DNA of 64,000 nt from Massospora cicadina (GCA_022478985.1 JAKSZP010005259.1:372001-436000), one strand, 5' to 3'. Shown: positions 1-12,484, counted from the first letter of the stretch. The notes: generated by a model not told the origin, from the letters alone. A program made the numbers and translations.

Positions 1-983
1 GACGAGATGACTTAAGACCTCCAAACTTGCCAATGGTGATAGGGATGGGAACATTCACTCTTTACTAAGACTATTTGAAATGTCTATGCAAGGAGCATCA
101 AACTATGCAAAATCATCTACACTAATCAACTCACTCAAATGCCAGAGCTTCAACCTCTTTATGCATTACTTTGCTTACAAACGGTCCTATATGGATGTCA
201 AGAATGCAGTGATAAAAGTATTTGGAGGGCCTGGAAAATTATCAGCCCAAAAAACCGAGCCCCAAATATCAAATTATAACATAATGAGACTAATAGACTT
301 TGCCAACAGGTTTTATCATGAGGCGCAAGCCTTGATTGGGTCTAATGCAAGACTTAGGTTATCTCTAAAATTGCAATGGAGCATGAAGTTAAGCCCAATC
401 TTGATTTTCTCCATGTCATGAACCAGAATTCAATTAAGACATGATACCCAAGAGCTTATAGATTTCTTGTGACGCTGTGCCATAAGTTTTGATGGCCTAA
501 TCGGCCCAAGGATCAAAAATTTCCTTAAATTTTTGGGCTAAAAAGTAACAATATGTTTTACCAAGGAAAAATCTCCAAACTTGAACCAAAATCTGAGCAA
601 AATCAACAAGATGAGCCAATTACATGCCACAACTGTGGTTGAAAAGGACATTTTGCTATCCAGTGCCACAGATGGTTAGATAAAAAGCCTGGGGTCATGT
701 TGTCCTAGAAATCAACAATTAAGATGAGCCAGGAAAAGAGCATGTGGAGTAGAGGCGGAATGCTCTAAATCCACCAATGTTCACTAAACCATTCCCCCGA
801 CCCTAAGAAAGCTCTTTATGGACAGTGACGTTGCAAAAGAAAACATCTATCATATTGTGGCTGATGTCCTTATGGTCACTACTCAGGCTAAAGCAAAGAC
901 AACAAAACCTTTGAAAATTCCCAAAGAAGCCTGAGCAAAAGTATCTAAACCTTACACAAAGCAAATCATCAAACAGGGATTAA
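1..983 (+). pseudogene. Z gag remnant with CCHC zinc knuckle
   Basis: This is a decayed Ty3/gypsy Gag, the structural protein that packages element RNA. The longest open stretch (80-421) resembles the capsid region of B gag at 6700-6960, with a phenylalanine-alanine-asparagine box followed by histidine-glutamate-alanine-glutamine. A CCHC knuckle lies at 625-666 with spacing C-x2-C-x4-H-x4-C and one internal stop (TGA). A later stretch (about 746-790) closely matches 7299-7350 in B gag, which places both in one family. The gene continues past the A insertion into the protease region at 32845. The N-terminal part of Gag is outside the window. Confidence 0.72.
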
Positions 984-988
984 ACCTT
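984..988. repeat. Target-site duplication of element A, left copy (acctt)
   Basis: The five bases immediately left of the A 5' LTR match acctt at 32574-32578 immediately right of the A 3' LTR. The match is exact and fits the 5-bp staggered cut of Ty3-type integrases. Confidence 0.8.
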
Positions 989-2070
989 TACCAGAAATTT
1001 ATATTCCCACATTACCCAGATTTTTTGAGTGTATTAATTCTGCTTTTCCACTAGGGTAATGACCCCGCTTGTGGATGTGGGAGGTATTAATTACATATGA
1101 TAGCTATTGCTCAAAGAAACACTCCTAGAAAATATTTAGTAATTAGCCAGAAATTTAGACCACAGGATCACTAAAAGTTTCAATTGTGTATGATCCCCCA
1201 AAATTCAACAAGTGATTAGATTTGTGACTATAATACTGATAATATAATTAACTTGTAGGATTCAATCAGGATTTGTTGCCAATTGACTAAGGGCTCATGA
1301 TTTTCTAGGTGATTGATGCTTCCTGTGATAAGCACCTTGCAAGTTAAACTTTAGGGATTGCAACCTGCTGTTTATGGGTAAAAGTCCCAATAACTAAGAA
1401 GGTTGTTAACATGATAATAGTGACACGCTGAGGTTGAGCGAAGGCGTTGGGACACTTTATTCATTTTAAATTAGAAAAGGTCACTTTGATGGTCAGTGGT
1501 GGAATCCAACTAAACAGATAAGAAGACCATCAATTAGAGAGACCCTGGAGAAATAATCAGCAACGGCTGCTGCTTCCAAATTGGGACGCCAACAGAAGTG
1601 TTAGGCACTGAATTCCATTAAATATTCCCTTGTGTTTTCTAGAAAAACAAAGATAAGAAAAATCAATTGCTTCGATAACTTAAACTGTCATATTTTACTT
1701 ATTAATACTAAAGTTGAAGGATAATAGATCCTTTGTCTATTTTATTGCTATCTCCACAGACTTTGCGTGAAGAGAAGAGAAAAAGCTCTGAGCCTTGTAC
1801 TAGGTTAAGTTCTACCAGAAGGAAGATGGAGAAGTTCCCTACCATTACATAAGGACATTAAAGATTAGTACAAACACCAGTTTAGCGTTAGACCTAATAA
1901 TCATCTTGGCTATAGTGAATTCAACTAGAGTAATATTCTTCATATTATTACTACCCTATTTAATTAATTATCAATAATTCATAAAACGCACATACAAGAA
2001 ACCTGTACAGTTAATTAAGGGATCTGAAGCCAGCTACAATCCTAAAAAGTACAGCTTCAAGATTTTAACA
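989..2070 (+). repeat. 5' LTR of element A
   Basis: Bases 989-1640 match 17638-18265, and 1641-2070 match about 32112-32573, so the two ends of the split 3' LTR rebuild the same order. The LTR ends in ttttaaca just before the primer-binding site. The inner part carries the shared block ending cgaaggcgttgggacac (about 1425-1460), and the outer part shares a block around tgaagagaagag (1768-1779) with LTR K. Confidence 0.8.
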
Positions 2071-2072
2071 TT

Positions 2073-2089
2073 TGGTGCTCACTACAGGG
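2073..2089 (+). promoter_or_regulatory. tRNA primer-binding site of element A
   Basis: The sequence tggtgctcactacaggg starts two bases after the LTR. TGG complements the universal tRNA CCA end. The same site occurs in B (5091), E (minus, 48251), F (50641) and H (minus, 59632), with substitutions, so these elements appear to use the same tRNA. It does not match the common initiator-methionine site. Confidence 0.7.
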
Positions 2090-2134
2090 TTAATTAGGTT
2101 TTAGTTAAGATTTAATAAGAAGGTCATATCAACC

Positions 2135-3330
2135 ATGTCTTATAAGAAAAACTCAGGAAACGTTAAATGGAATAGAGACCATCAATAAGAACGTTCTAAA
2201 ATTGGTGTCACAGGCTAGTTTCACTACCTTTGAGAAACAGTTGGCAAAAGCTGAGGAAGAGGTTGAGCAAGTTGGAAAAGTCAACAACGATTACTTGGAA
2301 AGAACAAAACCTTGAAGAGAAAGGAGGGCTACTTAACCAAAGAAGTATCATTTCAGAAGACAGAGCGAGAATTGATAGATAATGCTTATGCTGGATTAAC
2401 AAAGATATGGCATTTATGTCAAAGTGCATAGATAAATTAGAAAATCAAAAGTGTGATTTGGCTCAAATGGAGGTGGATGAAGCTGACAACAATATGCACA
2501 AAACTCCAGTCAGGAAGAGTTATCCACTCAGAAATATTCCTAGGGATATTCGCTAAAATTTCAGAGATGATTCTTAAAGTTAATCCTATGGTTAAAAGAG
2601 CCTTTGGACAGGAATACCCTGCCATTGGAGCCATAGATGAATTTTGGAGTACCCCAAAATTGCCTACATTTCACTGCAACTATGCCACCGCATTTTTCCG
2701 AATATTTGAAATGATGATTTTCATAATTAGTGACCAACAAAAGGCAGTACTTTTAATGAACTTCATGAATACTGATTGATTAAAGCTTTTGTTTCCACAT
2801 CTTAACGGAGTCAATTGGACATATACTGAAGCCAAAGAAGCCATTATGATAGAGTTTGAAAGCCCTCCGCAGATGTCCAATTGCAAACAGGAATTTATTG
2901 GCATTCAATTTCAAAAGGAAGAGACTCTGGCAGCTTTCACTGACTGATTCTACCTGGTAAAAAAATCCTGGATGGGACAAAAGTACTATCAGATTTCAAT
3001 GTACAAATTACAATACAATTGGTGCTTCAGCCCTACTGAGATTTTCATCAAATTATGGCTTCAGTTTTAGTGACTCATATGTCCACATCACAGATGGTGA
3101 ATCATCTAAAGATGTTAAAAGCAACCTTCAAAGCCCCTAATTAAACATTTATGGCATTCCTGTTAAAAATTAAAATACAGTGAAATTCGCTGAACGTATA
3201 AAGAGCAGAGGAATTGATAATGATGGTAAACAAGCCCAAAGGACAAAAGCAAGCTGATAAGACTTAGATCCACTGCCACCAATGTAATTAGCCTGGACAT
3301 TCCGCTACTCAATGTTGAAGAAAGAAGCCT
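2135..3330 (+). pseudogene. A gag remnant with CCHC zinc knuckle
   Basis: A plausible start codon at 2135 follows the primer-binding site by 45 bases. The frame then breaks repeatedly, with open pieces at 2453-2779 and nearby. A capsid-like region near 2790-2960 keeps the glutamate-phenylalanine-proline context seen in Ty3 Gags. A knuckle at 3274-3315 has C-x2-C-x4-H-x4-C spacing with one internal stop (TAG). Gag would have coated the element RNA in virus-like particles. The boundaries are approximate because the frame changes often. Confidence 0.6.
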
Positions 3331-3779
3331 AAGATGCAGATTACTCTAGTTCAGGTGAACTAGAAAGAAATTAGTCAAGAGTCAGGATAAGGATCCACGT
3401 TATAGATAAGGAATCAATGCACTGCGGTTAGACCTGTTCCACCTGCTATATTGAATGACAACATAGATATTTTAAATTTATTTGTTGATTAAAATACGCT
3501 TGCCCCGCTCTATCTGGTTGTTAATTTGGATTTGAATGTCATCAACTGAGCAAAAGAAAGAGGGATTGACACTGAAATTGTGAAAGATGTTGCTCAGCCA
3601 TATGCTGATCAGCTAGCAGGCAAGATTAGATATGCTTAAAGCACAAAGGAATTGATCAAAGTGTGACTAGATGAGGTGGGTATATCTCTCCCCAATAAGT
3701 GTGATCAAGGAATTTTTCTCTGATTTATCTGCACAATAAATTTATACTCTTGATTTTGTTAATAATGCTATTATCTCAG

Positions 3780-4141
3780 TAAACACATTATTATATTACT
3801 CTGAGTGTACATATGTGGATATGATAGTCAAACTGAGTAAATGTATGGGCAATAATCAACAGTGGAGCGCCAATAACATAGTATTGACTAAATTAATGAA
3901 ACAAATGATTTTGCCAGATCTAGAGCACTAGAAAGAATATGGAGCTTCCAGACCAGATATTACAATATTTTGTGGAACCTATAGTGAGCTGCCACTTTTA
4001 TTTGGATTGCTTGTGGTATCAGCTCCCAACATAGTGTTAGCTAATCAAAATTATAACAATCTTATAAAACAAAGTTCTTGAGAAGTTATGGTTTAAAATG
4101 TGATTTTAAGGAGAATACCCAACAATTTTGGAGAATCCTGC
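3780..4141 (+). pseudogene. A aspartic protease remnant, cut by element B
   Basis: The protease active-site motif D-S-G reads as N-S-G-A-P at about 3858-3872, an Asp-to-Asn change caused by a single G-to-A transition. The segment after it reads toward the conserved C-terminal glycine region, then stops at the left edge of element B. The frame should continue after 13622, where a short, badly decayed stretch leads toward RT. Bases 3331-3779 are the Gag-protease linker, broken in every frame. Confidence 0.55.
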
Positions 4142-5088
4142 TGTTAGATTATAATTGATTTGAATAGTAAACCTTTTAAGGCAACCTTAAATGCTGATAG
4201 ATTACCCCATTGATGGATTCCTCAATCCTTCCCAATTTATAGGCATAAGCTGATAGATCAAATCACTGCAAAACTTCCATAATTAGATTGCCATTCTTCC
4301 CAATTATGCATGCTAGAAATAGCTATGAGCTAATAATTTATACCTGATTAAGAGGTCACTTTGGTGCATATTGGTCTCATTGCATATTTAATTATTTTAT
4401 TTATTCTATACTCAATTATTGCTATTTGTTAAATTATGATATAACTCTAATTGGGAAAATTTTGGGACGAATTATGCATACAAAATCATCCTGATTATGA
4501 AGGTAAGATTGACATCAATCAATCTGAAAATTTTTAGTAAATTCATGGGTAAAATTGACTTGGGGATATTTCATGATTATTGCCATGACCAGCAGAGGAT
4601 TGTTAATATGAAAGAAGTCATTTAATAGATGTGTTCGCCAGGAGATGCCTGAGAGGTATATAATACTGACTCCTGAAACTAATAAATCATCAATTATCTA
4701 TTGATCATTAAAAAAATCTATGTTATAGTTTAGTCATTATTGCTATCCATCTGTCATATGTCTGTTGTTCTTATCTGCTGTCTAACGTCTACATAAAATA
4801 GTTGTGTTTGTTTATACTTCCCAAAGAGAAGTATCAACTATACCTGCTGGAGAAGTAGTTCTGATTATAAGGAGTAATTTCCTATTTTATTATTAAGAAA
4901 GAGATCTCATATTTGTTGTAGCCAGTAGACTTAAGAACGATGAAAAATACCAGTTACTTGGTTCTTATCAAGGATTATCAGAGAATCATCTTCCCAAATT
5001 TTGAGCAGGAGATTCATTTAAAAAGTGAATATGTATTCTCAATTCTCTTGTTAAGCTATTTTAGCTTGCATTAGCTAAAATTCAAAAT
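4142..5088 (+). repeat. 5' LTR of element B
   Basis: This LTR is about 947 bp and matches 12497-13622 along its length, including blocks around gttatagtttagtcat and cccaaagagaagta. It lacks about 165 bp present in the 3' copy at 12744-12910. It ends just before the ttggtgctcac primer site. Confidence 0.8.
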
Positions 5089-5090
5089 TT

Positions 5091-5102
5091 TGGTGCTCAC
5101 TC
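5091..5102 (+). promoter_or_regulatory. tRNA primer-binding site of element B
   Basis: The first 11 bases, tggtgctcact, match the element A primer site. The match is lost after that, so the inner part has decayed. Confidence 0.55.
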
Positions 5103-5289
5103 AAACCACAACAACCTACTATGAACATAAATGATAAGCTTTCAGAATTTGTAAAAAATAAAGTGGCAACAAGATGGAACCTTGTGATGTTCAGTACATT
5201 AAAACTTTACATCAAATTTTTCTGATAATGAGGAGGGGAAATTCCCCTCCTTAGTATTAATATCAACTGGAAGAGGTCCAACTTTACCA

Positions 5290-7260
5290 TCTAATCTTGC
5301 CGAGTTTAACCAGGACAATATCAAGTAAATGTTGGAAACCAAATTTTGAGGTTATCAGGTTGGCTCTTCAGCAATTGACCCGAGCTTTGGCCTGTTTTTC
5401 TATATGAAAGACCAAGCCCTGAAAAATGAAATATAGCAAAAAATATAGAGAGGCAACTTTGGATGCCTTGGTCAAAAAATTCAGGAGAGTCAGGACCACA
5501 CAAAAGTATATATAATAAGCTTTGTGCAACCATCTATCAAACATACTCAATGAATTTTTGCTCTCCAAAATTGTGAGATTTTACACCTTCATTGTGTCCA
5601 AGAGAAAGAACGGTCATCCTGAGCTTACTTGTTGTAAAAGCTGTATATATGCTTTGCAGAAGTGCGCAAAGATATTGTTGCTAACACTGGAGCCACATCA
5701 GGAGCTCATGACTGGATTGACAAACTAGTAACCCAGCTCAATGAAGATGTCCCAAAATAGCAACAGAAGTGCTAAACAGTTTCATTTTCTAGTCAGTGGA
5801 AATGGGAATTTACTAACCACTTCATAAGACCTGAAACACAATACCATTATGTAGCCTCTTATATAGAGAAATTACTAAAGCAGAGCCATGCGTCAAGGAA
5901 AAACTAGCAGGATTTGGAAGAGAAATATGTCAAATTGGAAGAACATATTGGTTCTGAACTCACTGAAAACAAAAGGATATTGAAGTCTTAGCCCAATTAC
6001 TCCAGTTCAAGTAGAACTTCTGGATAATTATGAAATTAAGGCCAATTTAGGCAAAATAGGGTCAACTATATCCAAACTTCATACTTCAAATACCATCTTA
6101 TTTAATGAGAAAAATAATATGGAGAACGGGCTATTGCTCACTAATACCAGAACGATGTAAATGTCTGAAAAAATGGGGGCACATTTTGCCAAACTAGAAA
6201 TGTTTGAAGCAGATCAGGCTCAATCTAACAAGATATGGAGACTCTATCAATAGTTTCAAGTGTATGACCAATTTTTTGGGGAGGGGAGGATGAGAATATG
6301 GCTTTAAAACATGCAAAGCTGTACTTCAGAAGTGGCGTCAGTCCCAATGAAAACAGAATTGAGCAGATTTTGAGGATTACATTGAGGTGGAGGAAGTTTA
6401 TGGAATGGACATGTCAAATCACAAACCATTCCAACCATATTGACTTCTATGCCTACTTTGAGCCATTCACAAAATCCTATTCTTTCCAAAAGCTCCACAA
6501 TTAGGTCGAATTTGAGAAGAATAACATCCTCTCCCATTAGGTATTTAAACAGAGATAATTTTAAACCTCAGAATCTGCCAAAATTCAATAAAGAAGGCGA
6601 TATCTATTCCTTCTTAAAGCTTTTTAGAAAACCATAAGAGGTGCATAAAATCATGCAAAAGCAACAAATCTTATCAATCACTTGGATTCTCACAGTGTAG
6701 ACCTTTTAACGCATTACTTAGATGAAGACTGATCATATGATGAAGCCAAAAGGCTGTTATTAAGGAATTTGGAGAGCCCAAAAAGCTGTCAACCCGATTA
6801 ATAGAGCTTTTAAATATTGAGTTCAGACCGAATGAGACCATAAAAAACTTTGCATATCAACTTTTTCATAAAGCCCAAGTGATCCTTGGATCAAATATTA
6901 TGACCAAATTTAATGCAAAAATTGCTATGGAACATGAGGTAAATTCCTATTGTGACTTGCAATGAGTCATGATTTCTGCTTTTAAATGTGATTTGGAAAC
7001 AAACAGGATTATGGAGTAATTACGCTGTTGCGCAAGTAGATTTGAGGCATCTAATAAGACAAATAACCAGCAGTGGGTACATTACCCATAAAAGACCAAT
7101 AATTTCAATCATGCCCAGGGAGAAATGGAAAACCTCAGGACCAGAAATCAGATCGTTTTCAGTCAAATGCCATCACTTGTCATCATTGTGGCAGAAAAGA
7201 AAACTATGCAAACAAGTGGTATACACAAATGGATGCAAAATCTAGAGACAATTTAGCTCT
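5290..7260 (+). pseudogene. B gag remnant with defective zinc knuckle
   Basis: Several open pieces (5522-5728, 6298-6637, 6988-7245) form a Gag split among frames. The middle part contains a leucine-proline-lysine-phenylalanine segment (6577 onward) before the capsid region, followed by sequence homologous to Z gag. The knuckle at 7178-7219 keeps the first two cysteines, but the histidine is now asparagine and the last cysteine is tryptophan, so it could not bind zinc normally. Sequence just after it (about 7299-7350) closely matches the same place in Z. Confidence 0.62.
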
Positions 7261-7719
7261 TTAAATCAAAAAAGGTGCAGAATCGGGAAAAGGACAGGCG
7301 GAGTAGAGGCAGAATGCTCTACTTCCAATGATCATAATAAAAACATTCCTCCCAATCCTGACAAACGTTTTGCATCAAATCAGTTTGATGAAGATTCTTT
7401 GTATCATATCATGGCTGATGATGTACATCTGTTAAAAACCAGATAAAGGAATGGTAGAAAACCAAGAGAAACTTATGAAGAAGCCCAAATTGAAGTAGCT
7501 AAACCATATGCTAAGTAAGTTATGGACCACGGCCTTGATCCTGACACTACTCGCTCATGTGACCTGCCCTTTCCAAAGGATGTACAGGTTGCAATTCCCA
7601 TGCAGACTCTGGCGAAAACTTCTCTAGAATCTGCTCCTGCCTCAAATCACACTTGGAGCCATGCAACTTCGATTTCATTCACCAAAACAAACACTTCCCA
7701 ACCATACTCTGAGTGTGTT

Positions 7720-8234
7720 TAAGCTGATATTGCTGTTAATAAGATCCGTGTTTAGGTCATTATTGATAGTAATGCTTTTATAAATAGCGTCAGCATTAAG
7801 TTAGTGAAGAGGTTGTGAATAGCTCTGGATGTTGCAAATGATCAATAGGTTGGAATTGCAGGAACACATACCACCTGAGATTCTGGGCATATGGTGCCTT
7901 GCCTATAAGTTTTATATTTATAGAGGTATACGCCCTGGCTATAGTTTTGCCCAACCAGAACTATGAAATCTTTATTGGTACTAATTTTATGAGAAGATTT
8001 AAAGTGGCTACTAATCATAAGGATGGCATATTAACCATTTTAAACCAAACATTCCCACTTTACTTTACAAAAAATGCAAAAACGGTACAAATGAAGCCTA
8101 ATTTGTTCATTAATTTGGCTTATCAGGATGGTATAATCCCTATCAAATACACTAAGTCAAAGCGCAGTGTCAAGTCCTTGCCAACACAGATCCATGAGTC
8201 TAGGGAATACCCCTTTAAACAAATAGAGAGATAA
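7720..8234 (+). pseudogene. B aspartic protease remnant
   Basis: The active site reads D-S-N rather than D-S-G at about 7764-7772, a one-base transition. An open frame at 7899-8234 holds the C-terminal half, with the typical isoleucine-glycine-threonine-asparagine-phenylalanine block that closes retroviral-type proteases. In the living element it would have cut the Gag-Pol polyprotein. Its neighbours are gag upstream and RT downstream, the normal order. Confidence 0.62.
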
Positions 8235-8689
8235 CTTTGGGCCGGGGATGTAGGCAATAGTCCTAACTGGGTTGACAATTTAAATCCTGGAAGGTATATA
8301 TGGCAAATTTACTAAACTTGGTCCCAAACTCGACTTGAGCCTATTGTAGTGCCTAAGCTAATTATTCCAGGACATCAAGAAATCAATATCCTCTGCGTGA
8401 ATATGCAGAATCGGCCATCTTTTTAAAAAGGCACCAGGTAGTTGCTATCTTCATTTAATCTCTATTACGGAGATCAAATCTATCTATAAGTTTGAAACCT
8501 TGGATGAGCTAGGGCTTCCCAAGGATTATTTACGTTATGTTCATAACATTGTACCTGCGACCAATTTAGGGGAACCAAAATGAGCAAGAGAAAGACTAAG
8601 TTGAATTTTATCTAAGAAATACTGTGAAATATTTGCAAAGATGATTTTATATTGGGGTGCACATGAGGAGTAACCCACATGATAGATAC

Positions 8690-9500
8690 TGGGGATCATG
8701 TACTTATCTTATTAAGGATGATTAAGCGTTTGAAAGCTTCTGAGGAGGTCATGTCAAAAGAAACTAAGAAACTTCTTGATCGTGGGATGTTGATACCATT
8801 GAAAAGTCAATGGGCTTCCCCAATTTTTATTGTAAAAAAGTAAAGATGGGAGTAACTAGGCCATTATTGACTATCAAGAAGCTCAACAACATTAAAAAAG
8901 GACTCCTATCCTCTCCCACGCATCAATAATGCCCTAGATAGGCTTGGGAGTGCAAAGTTCTTCTCATCTATATATATGATCAGCAGTTATTGGCAGATTG
9001 AAATTCCCAAAGATGAGTGGGACTAGTGCGCCATTATCACCCAAGAGGGGATAATTCAAAAAATGAAGATGCCCCATGGACTCTGTAACGCTCCAGCAAC
9101 ATTTCAGAGGGAAGTGGACACCATACTAGGAGATCTCAAGTTACCATGTGTACTAGTGTAATTAAATGATATAAACGTTTTGAGCCGCTCTTTTGACGAC
9201 CATCTGGAGCATCTGGAAGAGGTCTCAAGGGGTTAAGAGCAGCGAACTTAAAGATTAAGACCTGAAAGTGTTAGTTCTTTAAGGATCAACTGAAGTATCT
9301 TGGATTCATTATTGACAAGAAAGGTCTTCGGCCACAACTGGCTAAATCAGAAGCAATACTTAAGATAAAGAGGCAAAAATCCAGACAAGATATTCAAGTT
9401 TTTCTGTCTATGATTATGTATTATCACCAATTTATTGCCAATTTTACTCAAATTGGGGAACCTTGTTTTGTTTACTTAAGGATAAGGTACCTTTTAAGTG
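8690..9500 (+). pseudogene. B reverse transcriptase remnant
   Basis: The RT fingers motif with tryptophan-alanine-serine-proline-isoleucine is visible near 8810-8835. The palm follows with the tyrosine-tryptophan-glutamine and leucine-cysteine-asparagine-alanine-proline blocks (about 8985-9100). The catalytic Y-x-D-D box is ruined: it reads stop-L-N-D near 9160. A thumb-like tyrosine-histidine-glutamine-phenylalanine box lies near 9420. Bases 8235-8689 are the protease-RT linker, broken in all frames. Confidence 0.7.
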
Positions 9501-9559
9501 GAATTAATCCTTCCAGGAGGCGTTTGACCAGCTTTGTTAGGCACTATTAGTTGCACCAG

Positions 9560-9975
9560 CATTGCAACATCCTGATTTTGACAAATAATCTATTGTCCAA
9601 GTAGATTCTTCATTGACTGAAGTAGGAGCCATTCTGTCCCAAGTTGTAGAAGGTAACGAAGAGCACCCAGTAGCCTATACTAGTTGACCTTAAACGTCCA
9701 TAATAGGAATTATATTATGATAAAAGGGAATGTTTAAAAAAGTTTTTATATGACTATAAGCAGTTCTGAGTTTATCTGAATGAGACGTCTTTTAATATGG
9801 GGACTGATCAAGTATCACTCAGATGACTCAATAGCTTGAAAGATCCGGAAAGACGTATGGCTCTATGGGCACTTAAGCTTAAGGATTATGACTATACCAT
9901 CTAGCATTGGGCTGGTGCTAAGCACCAGAATGCCGTTTGCTTGCCTGTTTGTCTATCATGTCCACTCTATGTCAG
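9560..9975 (+). pseudogene. B RNase H remnant
   Basis: The Ty3 RNase H start, valine-aspartate-serine-serine, followed by glycine-alanine-isoleucine-leucine, reads at about 9598-9640, then the histidine-proline-valine-alanine-tyrosine block. A threonine-aspartate-glutamine box near 9800 is the late catalytic region. It would have removed the RNA strand during cDNA synthesis. Several stops interrupt it. Confidence 0.65.
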
Positions 9976-10059
9976 CCTGAAGATGCCTTATTCTAGAAAA
10001 TGTTCAGTGAAGTTTTTTCTGATGAACCTGGATAGGTGCAAAAGGTTATCTCTAAATTA

Positions 10060-11170
10060 ATTAAGGACAACCACACTGAAAGAGTAGTACTATTCAAGGT
10101 TATTGATAGGAAAAAATATATTTTATGTATCCTTTGGCATTAACAGATCTAATTTTGGGTGTCCATAATATCACTGGGCATGGAGATTTCAAGAAAACAA
10201 AGGAGCAACTCAGCCAAAATTATTAATGGGAGTCAATGTATTTTGACATCCATGAGACCTTGAGTTGTTTTGAAGAGTGCCAAGGAGAAAACCCTTCCAA
10301 AAAGCTACTTCATACCAGCTTGTTCAACCAAAAACTCAAAGCACACCACACCTATAGATGTGGTTGGACCCCAAATTAGAATTGTGAGTTAAATACATTA
10401 TTTTGGCGATTGACTACCTAGCTAAATGGGTCAAATCCAGGGCTATCCGGGCTTAGGAGCCTCAACCACCGCCAAATTCATCTTGGAGCAAGTTGTTCAT
10501 TGGCACAGCCGTTCCCAATTCATATTGATGTCAATGGCACAAATTTCAATACAGTTATTTTCCATAAGATTAATGATTTAACGGGGGTATGAGGTGTGCT
10601 GTCAAATCCCTACCTATCAGAAACAAATGATGCAAAGGAACGAGTTAATGGAGCGCTTGTCAATACCCATAGGAAGTTAATTTCTCAGAAGCTCTCAGAA
10701 TGGAGTACATTCCTCAGTTCGGCCATATTTTCTTAAAAATTTCTTACCATTAAGCCACAAAAGTATCTCCTTTCCAACTTCTATATGGGAAGCACCCAGA
10801 CTTGCCGCTGTTATTGTATTCTGTGCTCAAAGAACCCCAAGTTTTAGGATATCCTCAGTATGTCAATCAGCTTTCTGATATCTTTAATCAAACTGCAAGC
10901 CCAGTCTTTTGATAGTAAGTTTGAACTCCAGAAGGCCCAACATGAAAAATATAAGAAAAATTGGTGCAATCTTTTTAAATTTGTTGTGGGTGATGAAATA
11001 TAATTTTGTGAAACTCATGGTTTAGGCTGAATCCATAAGTTAGATAATTTGGGTTGGCCCATTTGATGTAATTGAGAAAACTTCAAACTTTATTTACACA
11101 ATCAAGGAAAGAATTCAGGGCATGTTTTAATTGAGTCTATGCAAAATTCTTAAGAAAGTATAGGAAACTA
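10060..11170 (+). pseudogene. B integrase remnant
   Basis: The N-terminal zinc finger is visible as H-N-I-T-G-H (about 10155-10175) followed by C-F-E-E-C near 10270. The core contains the isoleucine-aspartate-valine-asparagine-glycine block (about 10520) and a glutamate-arginine-valine-asparagine-glycine box (about 10640) that supplies the last catalytic acid. A C-terminal glycine-proline-phenylalanine box with valine-isoleucine lies near 11045-11070. Frameshifts and stops make it non-functional. Confidence 0.68.
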
Positions 11171-11360
11171 GACGATTTAGAAGGGAAAAATATGATTATA
11201 TAATTAAAAAAACTATCAAAAAAGAAAAAAAATTATTATGCAAATGAAAGAAGAAGAAATATAAATATTAAATATTTTTGAGAAATATAAATCAATTATA
11301 AGAAGATATCTAATTGTGTGCTTTATTCCTCAGCTTTGAGGAGGGGAGGTGAATTGGGCC
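11171..11360 (+). other. AT-rich spacer with purine tract after B integrase
   Basis: The stretch is A-rich up to about 11300. At 11338-11353 it holds the purine-rich gaggaggggaggtgaa, close to the end of the antisense frame. A similar tract (gaggagggaagggaac) lies after the Z integrase at about 37380. It could be a central or former polypurine tract. Confidence 0.4.
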
Positions 11361-12446
11361 TCAACTATTCCCTGTGCGCGCCAAATTGACCCAATCTATT
11401 TGTTGTGAAACCAGGAACAACATAGTTACAGCATATAGCCAAATATGACGAGTATTAATGGCACCGGTTTCCCAGTGCAAGAGAGGAAGAGGAGGAACAA
11501 AGACACTCCAATTAATCTGGTCAAGGCCAGATTCAGGTGGAAAACATATGCCTAAAATAAGACATTCCATAAGAAAGGCTTTCTAATAGTTATATATGTC
11601 AGGAAGTTGCAGACAAATGCAATGAATTTCACTCTTCCATCATTCTATGAGTAAAGGGATATGTAAAAGCTAACCCAAAGGTATTTAGTCAGGGGGTATT
11701 TTCATAAGGTGGCCCAAACTTCCATCTTAAGCAGATAATCATCAGAATCATTGTTATGTAGTCCTTGATATGCATGTTTAACAGCAGAATAAAATTGGGC
11801 GACATACTTGTTGTGCATGTTCTTCTCCAGAAAAGCATGTGAATTGGGCCAATTTTCTAAGTCTTGCGCCCAGGTTGAAAAAACCTCTCCAGAAAAAATC
11901 AGTCACTTAAAAAATCTTAGCCCTTAATGGAGGGAACAGTGCTAAGTGCTTCAGGAACTGGAACAAAACAGCGATTTAAATTGAACTCAAGATCAAGCAC
12001 TGCTTGGGCCTAACAAGCGTTATCTGAAGCCCAACGAACTGCAGAATATCCATGGGTCATTAGGAAGTGTTGAATCAAACAAAAACTATGACAAAAAATC
12101 CTCATGAAAAAAAGTTCCAGTAGCAAAAATTAAGAGCTTAAGGATAAAAAATATGACTGAAAGGTTCTAGATGAATATCTTTTGAGGAGCGTGTATGGAG
12201 ACTGACCAAGAAGATCTAAGCATGATTTCTTCAGCAAACTAACCTCCTCTTTAATAATGTTTTCAGGCCTAGTAGAAGTAATGATGGTTAGCATGGAGAT
12301 CAGATGGCTTATTTTAGATTCTCATATAGCGCTTAAGGCTACTTGAAACCTCACTTTACAAGGCAAATATGAAAGCTGGTATGCTCTTTGGGATTAATAT
12401 TTTCCACATAATGGCAATAGGCTGAGGGTGAGCCATTAGCAGACAT
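11361..12446 (-). pseudogene. Antisense accessory reading frame of element B, about 360 codons, decayed
   Basis: On the strand opposite gag-pol, an ATG at 12446-12444 (context ccaATGtct) opens a protein-like frame beginning MSANGSPSAY. With a few stops and about three frameshifts it runs to a TGA at 11361. The last 69 codons (11570-11361) are fully open. The pieces have the mixed composition of real protein, with many tryptophans and acidic and aromatic residues, unlike random reading of AT-rich DNA. I do not recognise the family. It lies between integrase and the 3' LTR, where antisense genes are known in some plant Tat-lineage elements. In Z the same interval has lost this segment while keeping both flanks. 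Confidence 0.5.
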
Positions 12447-12484
12447 TGGAGAGAAAAGGGAAACTCAGGTTTTATATTCCAGTC

